Shown: positions 1 to 10,696 of the stretch, in pieces
Layout: each line of letters begins with the position of its first letter
Position numbering within the stretch: the stretch's first letter is position 1
Origin: Vicinamibacterales bacterium
GTDB lineage: Bacteria > Acidobacteriota > Vicinamibacteria > Vicinamibacterales > UBA8438
DNA length: 64,000 nt
Assembly (NCBI GenBank): GCA_958296065.1
Contig: CATQHX010000070.1
Location: 62,001 to 126,000, forward strand
Reading direction: 5' to 3'
The notes under the pieces: generated by a model
Databases searched by the model: none
What the model saw: only the letters and a program-made list of their open reading frames with translations
Told to the model about the DNA's origin: nothing
Translations under genes and position numbers: made by a program

Positions 1-668
1 ACGGCCTCGCTCCTGGTACCAGCGCCGCACGCCGGCACTCGCGTAGGCAAAGGCCTCCCAGACGGACACGCGGCCGTTGCGATCGATATCACTGCCTGCA
101 TCGACGAAGGCACGGGTCAGGAACTCCGGAAATACGGTGGCGTAGCGTTGCACGGGGGATTCGGTCGCCGTAATCACAATCCGGTCGGCCTTCGCCAGCG
201 GCGCCATGAACGGCGCGCTCGCCGCGGTCGTGTTGACGAAGACCAGCCTCCCGGGCAGCGGGTCGACGAGCGCCGCCCACTCCGCGGCAGCCAGATCCGG
301 CCCCACGAGGTTGAACTTGGCCTCTCGGCCGTCGAAGGTCCCGTGGCCGAGAAGAACGATGAACAGCACGGACTGGTCGTCCATGCTCGGCGCTATCTCC
401 TGGATGGCACGCCGCACTCCCTCGCGGGTGGCGCACCCGACCCCCGCCCCCGGCGTCTCGGCCAACACCTTCAGGTGGTCGTCCCGGAATCCCGGTTGCG
501 CGCGCAGCGCAGCGACCAGGCCGGCCCGCCAACCATCGTAGCGCTCCGCGTACTCCGGACCGCCCGAGGCTCCTGACACGACCAGCGTGAAGTACTCGCG
601 GGCGGCAGCCGCGCCGGGGTCGGCTACCAGGGCGAAGAGCACCGCCGCTATCCGCCACCAGCGTGCAC
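1..668 (-). CDS. Caspase/legumain-like (C13-type) exported protein with EF-hand, partial
   Basis: The reading frame is open from a GTG at 668 to the window edge (222 codons, C-terminus missing). The GTG overlaps the TGA of the upstream VWA gene (GTGA), so it is translationally coupled and the last visible gene of the MoxR cluster. Residues 1-25 form a signal peptide. A caspase-fold-like core follows: strand VLFIVLLGHG with the catalytic-type His110-Gly, then strand RLVFVNTTAAS, where peptidases of clans such as C13/C14 carry Ala-Cys. No Cys is seen there, so it may be a pseudoenzyme. Residues 195-206 (DIDRNGRVSVWE) form a complete 12-residue EF-hand calcium loop. The family assignment rests on motif layout only; function is unknown. 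Confidence 0.75.
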
Positions 669-2879
669 TCACCGCATGCCCCACAGTCGACGAAGCGACC
701 ACTCCGCGAAGAGCAGCGCGATCAGGAGCATCAACACCGCTGAATGATGCCAGACTTCGCGCGTGATGGTACGCGGTACCGTGCGAGACGATGCCCGCAG
801 GCGATTGGCCAGGTCATCGAGCCGGCCCGGATCGAGATAGGCCCCGCCGCCGGATTCCGCGACGCGCCGCAGCAGTTCCGCGTCCAGCCACGGATCCTCC
901 AGCTCCGGGTCGGCGCCGGCCACCAGCACCCAGTCACGCCCGCCGCCAAGCTCCTGCCCTTCACGGACGACGGCAACGTCGATTCGATGCACGCCGGCGG
1001 AAAGCCGGGGCGTGGAAGCTCCGTATTCGCCTGGGATCCGCGTCGCGACGGCTGCATCCTCCATCAGGAGCTCGCCGGCGGGATTGCTCACGCTGACCCG
1101 CACTGTGGCACCGGCGAGCGGGCGGAACTCCTCATCACGCACGGCGCCGCGCACGCGAAGCGAATCGCCGGCCGTTTCCCCGCCGCTCGTGGAAACCACA
1201 ATCCGGTCGCTGGCGCCGGCCGTGAGCCAACGGGCCACCTGCCCCCAGTACCGCTCGTAGGTCCGATCGTCGGCCTGGAGCTGCATTCTCCAACGCCACG
1301 TCGCACGACCGGCCAGGATCATCGAGCGGCCCGCTCCATAGCGCTGCACCACCACGAGCGGACGTGCGCCGCCGTTCCCGGACACAGTCCGTGCGAGGAC
1401 CTCGGCGCCCGGGCGAACGGGCCCGAGCCGCACGCTGCCGGCCAGCGCCGGCGCGGACTCCCACCTGCTCCGCGTCTCCGCGACGGTCGACCCGAGCCGC
1501 AGCATCGGATGCGCGAATCCTGCGGAAGTTGGCACGAAACGGTCCGCACCGTCTTCCTCGCGGCCCGCGCCGGTCAGACCGAGCCGGTCCGTGAGTTGCG
1601 CCGGCAGGACAGTCTCGAGCGACGAGCCGAGATAGCCTCGCCGGCGCAGGCTGGCCGGCCCCAGCAGCAGCAGGCCGCCACCGCGTTCGGCTACGAACTC
1701 CGCCGTCATGTCGAGCTGGGCGGGCCGGAAGAACTCAGCCTCGATATTGGCGAGCACCACGGCGTCATACTTGAACAGCGCGGCGCGCGTCCGCGGGTAG
1801 CCTTCCTCGAGCGAGCCGGTCCGTTCACGGTCGCCCTGGACGTAGAACGTCTGTTCGCCCCGGTCGTTCTGTCCCTTCCGGACCACCGCGTCGAAGGTGA
1901 CGCCCGGATCCGCCAACCACGTGCGCTTGAGGAAGCTGTGCTCGTAGCCTGGCGAACCTTCGACGATCAGGAGGCGGCGGGAACGATCCGGCGGGCGCAC
2001 CACGACCTGCCGGCGGTTGTTGCCGGGCTCGAGCTCCGCGGCGTCAACCGGTATCTCAACCGAATACACCGTCGCCAGCGCCGCATCGGGCGCAACCCGA
2101 AACGTGGCGATGACCGGCGCACCCTCGCCCAGTGGGCGCACTTGGCGAACGGCGACGAGACGCCCGTCGGCAATCAGTCGCACATCGAAGGCAGCGTCGC
2201 CGAGCCCGCGACTGACCACGGTCGCGGTCACGTCGACGGCAGAGCCGATTCCGACCGGCTGCCCCGCCTCCAGGGCCGTGACCTCCCGGTCGGGCCCCGG
2301 GCGGGAGTTGCCGACACCGAGCGTATAGGTCGGCGCAGGCAACCGCGCGGCAACGTCCGCCGCGTCCCGGCTCCCGGTCGCGGCACCGTCGGAAACGACA
2401 ACTATCCCGGCGACGGCCCGTTCGCCGAACCGTGCCGGAACCGCGTCGAGGGCACCGGCGAGATCCGATCGCGACGACCGGGCCGCGAACGCGTCGACCT
2501 GCGTCTCGGTCAGCCCTTCGCCGAACGCCAGCATCTCGACGTCGAACGCCCCGCCGAGCGCAGGGAGCACACGATCCCGGACGAGTTCCCGGGCGACATC
2601 GATCCGCGGCGTACCGTCCGCATCCGGAATCGCCATGCTGCGCGAGTGGTCCACGAGGACGGCCACAACGCCGTCGGGCGAGTCGAGCTCCTCGCCGAGC
2701 GGACGCAGCAACAGAAGGAGAACGACCAGGAGAACGCACAGGCGCAACGCGGTCAGGCTCGCACGCTGGCCGCGGGTCAGGTCGACCGGCGGCCGCGCAT
2801 AAGCGCGCCACGCCGTGAATGCCGCCGCCAGCACGGCGGCCGCGACGCCCCACCATGGAATCGGCGCGCCGATCTGCAC
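669..2879 (-). CDS. VWA-domain membrane protein with glutamine-amidotransferase-like domain
   Basis: 736 residues. Two N-terminal membrane helices (about 8-28 and 40-60) precede a von Willebrand A domain with the metal-site motif DHSRS near residue 77. A middle section (LLIVEGSPGYEHSFLKR through GGGLLLLGPASLRR) resembles the class I glutamine amidotransferase-like fold often seen in such proteins, without an evident catalytic triad. A last hydrophobic helix lies just before the C-terminus. This matches the BatA/BatB-type partners of MoxR ATPases: a membrane scaffold whose VWA face binds metal and client proteins. It starts 12 bases after the DUF4175 gene and overlaps the next gene by GTGA, so it is in the same operon. 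Domain calls are solid; the client is unknown. Confidence 0.85.
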   Translation of the reverse strand: MQIGAPIPWWGVAAAVLAAAFTAWRAYARPPVDLTRGQRASLTALRLCVLLVVLLLLLRPLGEELDSPDGVVAVLVDHSRSMAIPDADGTPRIDVARELVRDRVLPALGGAFDVEMLAFGEGLTETQVDAFAARSSRSDLAGALDAVPARFGERAVAGIVVVSDGAATGSRDAADVAARLPAPTYTLGVGNSRPGPDREVTALEAGQPVGIGSAVDVTATVVSRGLGDAAFDVRLIADGRLVAVRQVRPLGEGAPVIATFRVAPDAALATVYSVEIPVDAAELEPGNNRRQVVVRPPDRSRRLLIVEGSPGYEHSFLKRTWLADPGVTFDAVVRKGQNDRGEQTFYVQGDRERTGSLEEGYPRTRAALFKYDAVVLANIEAEFFRPAQLDMTAEFVAERGGGLLLLGPASLRRRGYLGSSLETVLPAQLTDRLGLTGAGREEDGADRFVPTSAGFAHPMLRLGSTVAETRSRWESAPALAGSVRLGPVRPGAEVLARTVSGNGGARPLVVVQRYGAGRSMILAGRATWRWRMQLQADDRTYERYWGQVARWLTAGASDRIVVSTSGGETAGDSLRVRGAVRDEEFRPLAGATVRVSVSNPAGELLMEDAAVATRIPGEYGASTPRLSAGVHRIDVAVVREGQELGGGRDWVLVAGADPELEDPWLDAELLRRVAESGGGAYLDPGRLDDLANRLRASSRTVPRTITREVWHHSAVLMLLIALLFAEWSLRRLWGMR

Positions 2880-2891
2880 TGGAACCCGATA

Positions 2892-5800
2892 CTACCGACG
2901 CTCCGGCCGCGAGCGCGGCTGGTGGTCGGCAAGTGAGCGATAGTAGCGTTCGACGAGCGTACGGTAGCTGTCGGGTATTGCCTCCCGGGCGCCGACGTCG
3001 AGTCGCCCGCCACCTGCGACCGCCTGCAAGGCAGCCGCGCGATCCGCCTCGAACGCCTCTATCGCCTGTCGTACGCCGTCGCGGAGACTCTCCCACGCGG
3101 CGAAATCCTGCTCGAACGCCTGGAGCGCCGGTCCGCCGCCGGTCGGGCGTCCCGCCCACCGGGCCAGGTCTTCGAGCACCCCCGGGCGCGCGGCGCGGAG
3201 CGCCTCGTGCAGGTCCGGCAGCGACTCCAGCCGGCGGAGCAGTTCCCGGGCGGCCGACCCGATGGCGGCCAGCTCGCTATCGACCTCGTCGCCCTCGGCG
3301 GGCCGGCTGCCATCGCCGGGCCCGGTCTCTCCGGTCTCGCCCGGTTCCGTCCCGATTCGACCGAGCCGCTCCTCCAGCGCCTCCAGGCTCCGGCGAACGG
3401 CCTCGGCGGCCCGCAGCTCGGCCGCAAGCCGATAGCTTTCCTCGGACTCTTCGGCCTCGCCGGCACCCGCCAATGCCTGCTCCAGCTCGCGCAGCCGATC
3501 CAGCACCTCGCGGGTCCGCTCGGCCGCCCCGCCGACCTCTCCGCGCCGCATCTCGGCCAGCGTCCGCCGCATCGCCTCGCCGACCCCGCCCGCACCCCCC
3601 TGGCTTGCCCCCGCTTCCGGCGACGCGGACGACCCGCGCGATGCTGCCGACCCTGCCGCTCCGGCAGATGTCGACGAAGGCGGCGCAACCGACGATTCCG
3701 ATCCGGCCCCCCGGCTCCCCGTCGCGCGAGCCTCCATCTGCCGTTCGAGCGCCTCGGCCCGTGCGCGAAGCTCCTCCTGTTCGCGTGTCAGCCGCTCGAG
3801 GATGCGAACCGTTTCTCCCTCGTCGAGTACGTCGCTCCGGCGGGCCAAATCCTCCTGCTCGCGGCCCAGCGCCGCCTGCCGATCCGCCAGCTCCCGCACA
3901 CGACGCAGCGCATCGCTCTCCGCACTCGATTCCGAAGGAGGCGTGGACGGGCGATTCTCGTAGTTGGTTTCCTGCTCGCGACGCAGATCGCGATCGAAAA
4001 GCCTCGACAGATCCTCCTGTGGCTGCCACGCGGCCGACCGACCGCTGCCGCTCCGCGAGACGCGCGTGCGCCGGATCACGGCCTGCGCCCGCAGCAGTGC
4101 GGCCAACGCCTCCATCTCGATCGGCAGGGCAGCGCCGGTAGAGGCCGCTCGCAGCGCCGTCTCTGCCCTCGCCATGGCATCCACCGCAGCCGCCAGAGCC
4201 TCCCGCTCCGCTCGCGCGCCCTGTCGCTGCAACGCTCGCGCGGAAGCGCCGAGCGCGGTCTGCCGCAACTCGGCCTGCGCGGCCGCCACAGCCACGAGAT
4301 CCACGTCGTCCACCGCCAGCTCCGGCCGGTCGTCCAGCCTCCAGGTTGCCGCGATGAGCTCCTTCTGCACCTCGGCGAGCTGCCCCACGGAGCCCGCGTC
4401 CATCGACAACGACGACTGGCTCGGCGCATCCTCGAACTCGCGCTCGAACGGCCGCACCTCGAGGAAGTAGATATCGCTGCGCGTCACCCGTGCGTTGGCC
4501 GGATTGGCGTCGCCCGCCCGAACGTAGTAGCTGATGACGTCACCCGGCGAGACATCGAGATCCTCCGCGTACACGGTATGGACGCCCTCGCCGCGCGCAA
4601 CCGGCTCCGCACCGAGCAGATCGACAACATGCTCCGTGTCTCCGGCCACCGCGTACACGAGATCGAACCGGGCAAGGACGAAGTCGTCCTCCGCACGGGC
4701 CTCGATCACCACCTCCTCGAGCGGCGTGACCTCGCGGTCCCCGCCCGGACGGTGGACCTCGACGAGCGGGACCTCATCGATTGCGGCACGGATGACATAT
4801 GCGGCGTCGGACCGGTTCGACAGGCCGTCGGTGTCCCGGATCGCGACGCGATAGGTATCGTCGCGGGTCACCTCGAACGACGCGGAAAGCACGGCCGGCG
4901 CCTCACTGTCGAGTGCGATGGCGCTCCCTGCCGCAAGTCGCAGCGAACCGTCGCCGATCGGCTTGTCGGCGTGCACGGTCACCGTCACCAGCGTGCCTTC
5001 CGGCGCGAACACGTCGCCGCCGCCCGTCTCGACGCGCGGATCGAGACCCGTGAACGCGGGATACGCGTAGGCGACGTCGATGCGTTCGACGCGTGGCGCC
5101 CGGAGCACGGTCACCGCGAAGTCCTCGGACTCCAGCGCCGCGGCGGCGACCCGATAGGTGAAGCTTCGCGCCGCGGGCGGCAGCGCTGCCACGAAGCCTG
5201 CGCCACGTGGCTGCATCGCGAACGCGGACCTACCACCATCCGCGCGGGTGATCGTCACCCGCGGAGCCGATCGCCCGAGGGCTCCGAGCGTATCGCTCAG
5301 GCGTGCCCGCACCTCCAGCGACTCACCCGCAACCAGTCTCGCCTCCCCCGGCTCGACGATGAGCGTCGCGCCCAACGGGGCCGCGTACAGCCACGCGCCG
5401 CGCGCGATCCGTCCTACCACGTCGGCGCCGGCGACCAGGAGGACCGCAAGCGCCGCCGTGGCACCCAACCCGCCGGCAACCGCTCGGCGGACCACCCGCG
5501 CGGCGACCACGCGGTCGAGATCGACGCCGCGCGAGCGGCGCGCCGCATCGTCCAGAACCCGGCCGCCGAAGGGCGACGACGTCTGGCTCGGATCGACGGC
5601 ACTGGCCAACCGATCCTGCAGCTCCGGGCAACGCTCTTCGATATAACGGGCTACCTGTCGGTCGGAGGGGCCGTGGCGCAACGGCCAGAGGGTCCAGGCC
5701 GTGAAGGCGGCGGAAGCCGCAGCCAGAGAGGCCGCGAGCACGGCCATGACGAGGTCCGACGGGGCCAGTAGAAAGTCGACGGCCAGCACCACGGCCAACA

Positions 5801-5933
5801 CCAGCAACGTGGCGCAGGCGGCCCGGGCAACGCCGCGCATGGCACGGGCCGCCATCCAGCGTCGACGCACCGGCCGCAACAGCGCAACGATCTCGGCCAG
5901 GCTCGACGCGGGCGCGGAGCGGGCCCTGATCAC
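2892..5933 (-). CDS. DUF4175-type membrane protein with long coiled coil
   Basis: About 1013 residues from a GTG at 5933. An in-frame ATG exists upstream (5963), but a TATAAT box at 5940-5945 ends 6 bases before the GTG, which favours the GTG as a leaderless start. Two close N-terminal membrane helices, a third hydrophobic helix near residue 160, then beta-rich Ig-like periplasmic sequence to about 500. The C-terminal half is Glu/Arg/Ala-rich and strongly coiled-coil (for example REQEELRARAEALERQM), interrupted by a Ser/Gly/Ala linker. This is the layout of DUF4175 proteins found beside MoxR/VWA genes; no biochemical role is known to me. It follows the BatA-like gene by about 150 bases and has its own promoter. 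Confidence 0.8.
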   Translation of the reverse strand: MIRARSAPASSLAEIVALLRPVRRRWMAARAMRGVARAACATLLVLAVVLAVDFLLAPSDLVMAVLAASLAAASAAFTAWTLWPLRHGPSDRQVARYIEERCPELQDRLASAVDPSQTSSPFGGRVLDDAARRSRGVDLDRVVAARVVRRAVAGGLGATAALAVLLVAGADVVGRIARGAWLYAAPLGATLIVEPGEARLVAGESLEVRARLSDTLGALGRSAPRVTITRADGGRSAFAMQPRGAGFVAALPPAARSFTYRVAAAALESEDFAVTVLRAPRVERIDVAYAYPAFTGLDPRVETGGGDVFAPEGTLVTVTVHADKPIGDGSLRLAAGSAIALDSEAPAVLSASFEVTRDDTYRVAIRDTDGLSNRSDAAYVIRAAIDEVPLVEVHRPGGDREVTPLEEVVIEARAEDDFVLARFDLVYAVAGDTEHVVDLLGAEPVARGEGVHTVYAEDLDVSPGDVISYYVRAGDANPANARVTRSDIYFLEVRPFEREFEDAPSQSSLSMDAGSVGQLAEVQKELIAATWRLDDRPELAVDDVDLVAVAAAQAELRQTALGASARALQRQGARAEREALAAAVDAMARAETALRAASTGAALPIEMEALAALLRAQAVIRRTRVSRSGSGRSAAWQPQEDLSRLFDRDLRREQETNYENRPSTPPSESSAESDALRRVRELADRQAALGREQEDLARRSDVLDEGETVRILERLTREQEELRARAEALERQMEARATGSRGAGSESSVAPPSSTSAGAAGSAASRGSSASPEAGASQGGAGGVGEAMRRTLAEMRRGEVGGAAERTREVLDRLRELEQALAGAGEAEESEESYRLAAELRAAEAVRRSLEALEERLGRIGTEPGETGETGPGDGSRPAEGDEVDSELAAIGSAARELLRRLESLPDLHEALRAARPGVLEDLARWAGRPTGGGPALQAFEQDFAAWESLRDGVRQAIEAFEADRAAALQAVAGGGRLDVGAREAIPDSYRTLVERYYRSLADHQPRSRPERR

Positions 5934-5939
5934 GCTGCG

Positions 5940-5945
5940 ATTATA
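5940..5945 (-). promoter_or_regulatory. -10 box for leaderless DUF4175 gene
   Basis: Perfect TATAAT on the minus strand. Six bases (CGCAGC) separate it from the GTG start, so transcription would begin on or next to the start codon. No -35 consensus is visible. Confidence 0.6.
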
Positions 5946-6083
5946 TCCGCCCCGCGACGTCATCCCGGCGCTCCTTCCACTCCGCCGAGCCGCGCAACCC
6001 GGACGTCCGGCGTGACACGGCCGCCTTGCACGATCGGACCAGCGCAGTCGCAAGCCGGAAAGCGGACGGGGACGTCACGGGGT

Positions 6084-7973
6084 TCACGCCATGTTGCGGC
6101 CGAGCCACGCTTCGCCCACCAGGACGACCGCCATCGCCAGCACGACGTACCACCACAGCGACTGCTCCGCCTCTCGCGCAACCTCGCCGGACGTCGAGCG
6201 CACACCGGACGCCGCGGGGGAGGAAGCACCGAGACGCGCCAGAAACCCGTCCGGTGTCAGCGATCGGGGCTCGGACTCGCGCGGGTCCACGTTGACGGCG
6301 ACGGGGCGCCCGGAAACAGGATCGAGCGTCACGCCGGGGACACGCGGAACGCCGGGAGGGGCGTCAGCCGGGAGCACCTCGCTCGACGACGCTCCCGGAC
6401 CGGCCAGGTAACGGACGAGCTCCTGCAGGAGCGGCACGAAGCCCGGATGACGCGGCAAGTCGTTCGCTTCCATGTTCAGGTCGGAAGCGAACACCAGTGC
6501 GCGGCCGGTTCCCAGGTCGAATTCGACCAACGCCGGGTCTCCATGATCGAATCGCGCCAGGACGCTTGCCGAATAGTCCGCGGTGTCGGCGGAGAAACTC
6601 ACGCGAGCCGTTCGCGTGAACCGCACCCGCCCCAGGGCGGGGACGAGGTCGTCGAGCGGCCGGAACACCGGATGGCGCGGATCCACTACCGCGAACCGGC
6701 GCGCTCCGGCGTCCGCCGACGTTCCCACCGGTGTCTCGACCGCCAGTTCGACCGCGGAACCGAGCAGGTCGCGAACCAGCCGCGGGTCGACCCCGTCCCC
6801 GACCGCCAGCAGAAGACCGCCGCCGGCCTCGACGAACGCGGCGACGCGCTCCCGACCGGAACGGCTCAGACCATCCGTGCCGACGACCGCGGCGACGTCG
6901 CCTACCTGCCAATCGGAAGCGTTCGACGCGGTCAGTGCGGCGGGGGTCACCGGACGGAGCTCGAACGGCCGGAATTCCGGGGCGACACCGAGCGCTTGCG
7001 CGAAATAGAAAGCCTCCGCGTCGAGCGTTCCGCTGTTGCTGACGACGTGAACGACGATCGCGCTTGCCGGTCCGAGCAATGCGTAACGGGTGTCGTCCCA
7101 GCGGTACCCGTCCCGGTCCGACACGCTGATCGCGACCACGCGCGCCCCGTCCGGCGCCTGGTCCCAGCGCAACTCGCTCGCGCCAGGGGCCAGGGTCATC
7201 GGCCGCCGGTCGACCTCGCGTCCGTCGAGCAGGAGCGTCGCCTCCGTCTCCACCGGCCCGGGTCCCGTGTTCAGGACGACGGCCACCGGTCCCGCGGCAT
7301 CGGATCCGGCGGCGGTCACGGCAAGATTGCGCGCGACCGGCGGCACGCCCAGCACCTCGACGTCCACGTGCTCCGGCACCGGCGCCCGGGCTCCCTCCGG
7401 CCATCCTGCCTCCTGCAGGTCGGTCACCACGACGATCCGCCCCGGCCGCCCGTCGAGCAGCTCGACCGCGCCCGCAAGCGCGGCTGCATAGCGCGTCCCC
7501 GCCGCCGTCGGGACGATTCGCTCGATGGCACTCCGCGCAAGCTGGCGCCCGGCCGCCGGGCGGGCCACGACCTCCGCGGCATCGTCGAACGCCACTACCG
7601 CGACCGACTCGTCCGCCGGCGTCATGGCTACCGCTTCCAAAGCAAGTTCACGGGCCAGTGCCATCTGCCCCGGTGCCGACAGGCTCAGAGACCGATCGAC
7701 GGCGACGATCGTGATTCGCCGGACGCTGCCGGAGGCCTCCAGGAACGGCCGCGCGAAGGCGACCGCCAGCAACAAGAGGGCAGCGACGCGCAGCGCCAGC
7801 AGCAGCAGCTCGCGCAGCCGTCGGCGCCGGTCCCGGCGCACGAACGCGCGTTCGAGGAAGCGGACGTCGCTGAACGGCAGCCGCGGCGCCCGGTCCCGCG
7901 CGAAGAAATGCAGAAGGACCGGCACGGTCGCCGCCAACGCCCCGAGCAGGAAAGCCGGAAAGAGGAACGACAT
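6084..7973 (-). CDS. BatA-like membrane protein with VWA domain
   Basis: 629 residues, starting at the ATG that overlaps the DUF58 stop (TGATG). The N-terminal 80 residues are the classic BatA region: MSFLFPAFLLGALAATVPVL helix, an HFF/RD linker, an LPFSDVRFLE segment, basic loop and a second helix. A VWA domain follows with TIVAVDRSLSLS as the metal-binding strand (DxSxS). Beta-rich domains and a GATase1-like stretch lead to a C-terminal helix (WWYVVLAMAVVLVGEAW). Membrane anchored with the VWA exposed; expected partner of the MoxR ATPase and DUF58 protein encoded immediately upstream. Family assignment is firm, the process served is not. Confidence 0.87.
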   Translation of the reverse strand: MSFLFPAFLLGALAATVPVLLHFFARDRAPRLPFSDVRFLERAFVRRDRRRRLRELLLLALRVAALLLLAVAFARPFLEASGSVRRITIVAVDRSLSLSAPGQMALARELALEAVAMTPADESVAVVAFDDAAEVVARPAAGRQLARSAIERIVPTAAGTRYAAALAGAVELLDGRPGRIVVVTDLQEAGWPEGARAPVPEHVDVEVLGVPPVARNLAVTAAGSDAAGPVAVVLNTGPGPVETEATLLLDGREVDRRPMTLAPGASELRWDQAPDGARVVAISVSDRDGYRWDDTRYALLGPASAIVVHVVSNSGTLDAEAFYFAQALGVAPEFRPFELRPVTPAALTASNASDWQVGDVAAVVGTDGLSRSGRERVAAFVEAGGGLLLAVGDGVDPRLVRDLLGSAVELAVETPVGTSADAGARRFAVVDPRHPVFRPLDDLVPALGRVRFTRTARVSFSADTADYSASVLARFDHGDPALVEFDLGTGRALVFASDLNMEANDLPRHPGFVPLLQELVRYLAGPGASSSEVLPADAPPGVPRVPGVTLDPVSGRPVAVNVDPRESEPRSLTPDGFLARLGASSPAASGVRSTSGEVAREAEQSLWWYVVLAMAVVLVGEAWLGRNMA

Positions 7974-8880
7974 CAGCGCCGACTCCGAGTGGTCAGATAC
8001 TCGCGCAGCGCGCCGTCGAGCGGCTGCACCGTCTGGACCCGGCAATACTCGATGCCCGCCAGCCGCAACTCACGGCGGTAGTACGCGGTCATGCGCTCCA
8101 TCTCCCGAACGTAGCCATCCCGAACCTCGCCGGCCACGGTGGTCACCTCCCGGCCCGTCTCCAGATCCTGGAACCGCGTGGCGCGCTCGAACGGAAACTG
8201 CAGCTCGGCCGGATCGAGCACATGGAACACAATGACCTCGCTGCCCCGAAACTTCACGTACTTCAGGCCGGCCACGACCGCCTCCGGATCGTCGAGCAGG
8301 TCCGAGATCAACGCCACCATCCCCCGCCGGCGCATCGCGGCGGCCAGCGCATCCAGCGCCCGCGAGACGTTCGAGCGGCGGCCAATCCGAATCTGCTCGA
8401 GGGCGACCAGGATGTGCCGCAGATGGCCGGGCCGCGCGCTGACCGGGACGTTGGCGACGACCCACTCGTCGAAGGTCAGGAGTCCGACCGCATCGCGCTG
8501 CCGGTTCATGAGCCAGGCCAGCGCGGCGGCGAGATACGAGCCGTACTGCAGCTTCGACACCGCACCGGAGCCGTAGCTCATCGACGCCGACACGTCCAGC
8601 AGAATCCGGCAGTCGACGTTGGTCTCCTCCTCGAACCGCTTGACGTAGAACCGGTCGCTGCGGCCGTAGACCTTCCAGTCGAGAGTCGACAGATCGTCGC
8701 CAGGCATGTACTGGCGGTACTCGGAGAACTCGGCGCTGAATCCCGTCCAGGGGCTGCGGTGCAGGCCGAGCAGGAAGCCTTCGACCACGGCGCGGGCACG
8801 CAGCTCCATCGAGCCGAGACTCGCGACGATCTCCGGGTCGAGACAGCCCAGCGCCGGGCGGCGTTCGCCCCCGGCGCCCA

Positions 8881-8881
<1 letters not shown>
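7973..8881 (-). CDS. DUF58 domain protein (VWA-like)
   Basis: 302 residues. The ATG at 8881 overlaps the moxR stop (TGATG). The DUF58 signature is clear: SEYRQYMPGDDLSTLDWKVY near residues 45-65, then FYVKRFEEETNVDCRILLDVSASM, which begins the VWA-like fold with DVSASM as the metal-site motif. The C-terminus is soluble. DUF58 proteins are the standard partner of MoxR ATPases and probably link the ATPase to membrane VWA proteins. Earlier in-frame starts would overlap moxR extensively and give low-complexity Arg-rich sequence, so they were not used. Confidence 0.92.
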
Positions 8882-9891
<1,010 letters not shown>

Positions 9892-9898
9892 CCGCCGC

Positions 9899-10696
9899 TC
9901 AATGGGTCAACGCGTAGACGATCTCGTTGATGAACATGCGGTACGACTGCGCGGTGTACTGGATGTAGCCGGGATACTGCTCGGCATTGGACCACTCCCA
10001 GCCGTCGCCCATGTCGGTGTTGAAGTTGACCAGGGCCATCACCCGGCCATCGTCGTCGAGAATTCCGTGGAGCTGCGCCTCGAACCCGCCCTTCTCCCAG
10101 GACACGTTGTTGAAGTAGGAGCCGAGACCGGCGATCTGCGGGTACTCGTCGAGCTGGTAGAAACAACTGAACACCGGATGATCCGCGGGCAGCCGCACGA
10201 TCTCGCGGTCGGGAAAGACGCGCGCCATCTGCCGCTGAAACAGCGCCCACTCCTGCGGCCCGTGGAAGTCGTCGAAGGTCACCGTCCCGCCCCGCAGCAG
10301 GAACTCCCGCAGAACGTCGACCTCGCCGTCGGTCAGCATCAGGTTCGCGGGCTCGACGATGTAGATCCAGGGATGCTCCCAGAGCGCCTCGTCCGACAGC
10401 TCCAGGATTATCGGCTCGTTCACCTGCAGGCTGGTCACCCGCGCCATGCGCCGCGAGAGGTTCTGCTCCGCGACCGGCGCATCGACCTCCCAGGGATCGA
10501 CCCAGTAGACGCGGTTGAACTCGGCAAGTTGAGCCGGCGGGGTGTCGTAGCGGATGCGGACGAAGCGCCATTCGAGCCCGGTCAGGCCGTCCCGCTCCGG
10601 GAGCGCCTCGTCCTGGCCGGCGAGGTCCGGACCGCTCGTGAGCAGCGCCGCGGCGGCCAGCCCGCCGGCCGTCGCCCGCAGCGACGCCAGCCTCAC
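9899..10696 (-). CDS. DUF4159 exported protein
   Basis: 265 residues from a GTG at 10696 that overlaps the TGA of the TPR gene (GTGA). An N-terminal signal peptide ends near LAGQDEALPE. The rest matches the DUF4159 layout: FVRIRYD at the start, LLRGGTVTFDDFHG in the middle and a C-terminal segment with NTDMGDGWEWSN and MFINEIVYALTH. These proteins have a glutamine-amidotransferase-like fold, lie outside the cytoplasmic membrane and recur beside MoxR/DUF58 genes. Enzymatic activity is unknown. The ATG of moxR follows after 7 bases. Confidence 0.88.
   Translation of the reverse strand: MRLASLRATAGGLAAAALLTSGPDLAGQDEALPERDGLTGLEWRFVRIRYDTPPAQLAEFNRVYWVDPWEVDAPVAEQNLSRRMARVTSLQVNEPIILELSDEALWEHPWIYIVEPANLMLTDGEVDVLREFLLRGGTVTFDDFHGPQEWALFQRQMARVFPDREIVRLPADHPVFSCFYQLDEYPQIAGLGSYFNNVSWEKGGFEAQLHGILDDDGRVMALVNFNTDMGDGWEWSNAEQYPGYIQYTAQSYRMFINEIVYALTH

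Noticed and set aside
744-5771. Very long open frames opposite the VWA and DUF4175 genes (730 and 854 codons)
   Set aside because: They mirror genes with clear domains; composition is His/Arg/Gly/Pro-rich without motifs, as expected for antisense frames in high-GC DNA.
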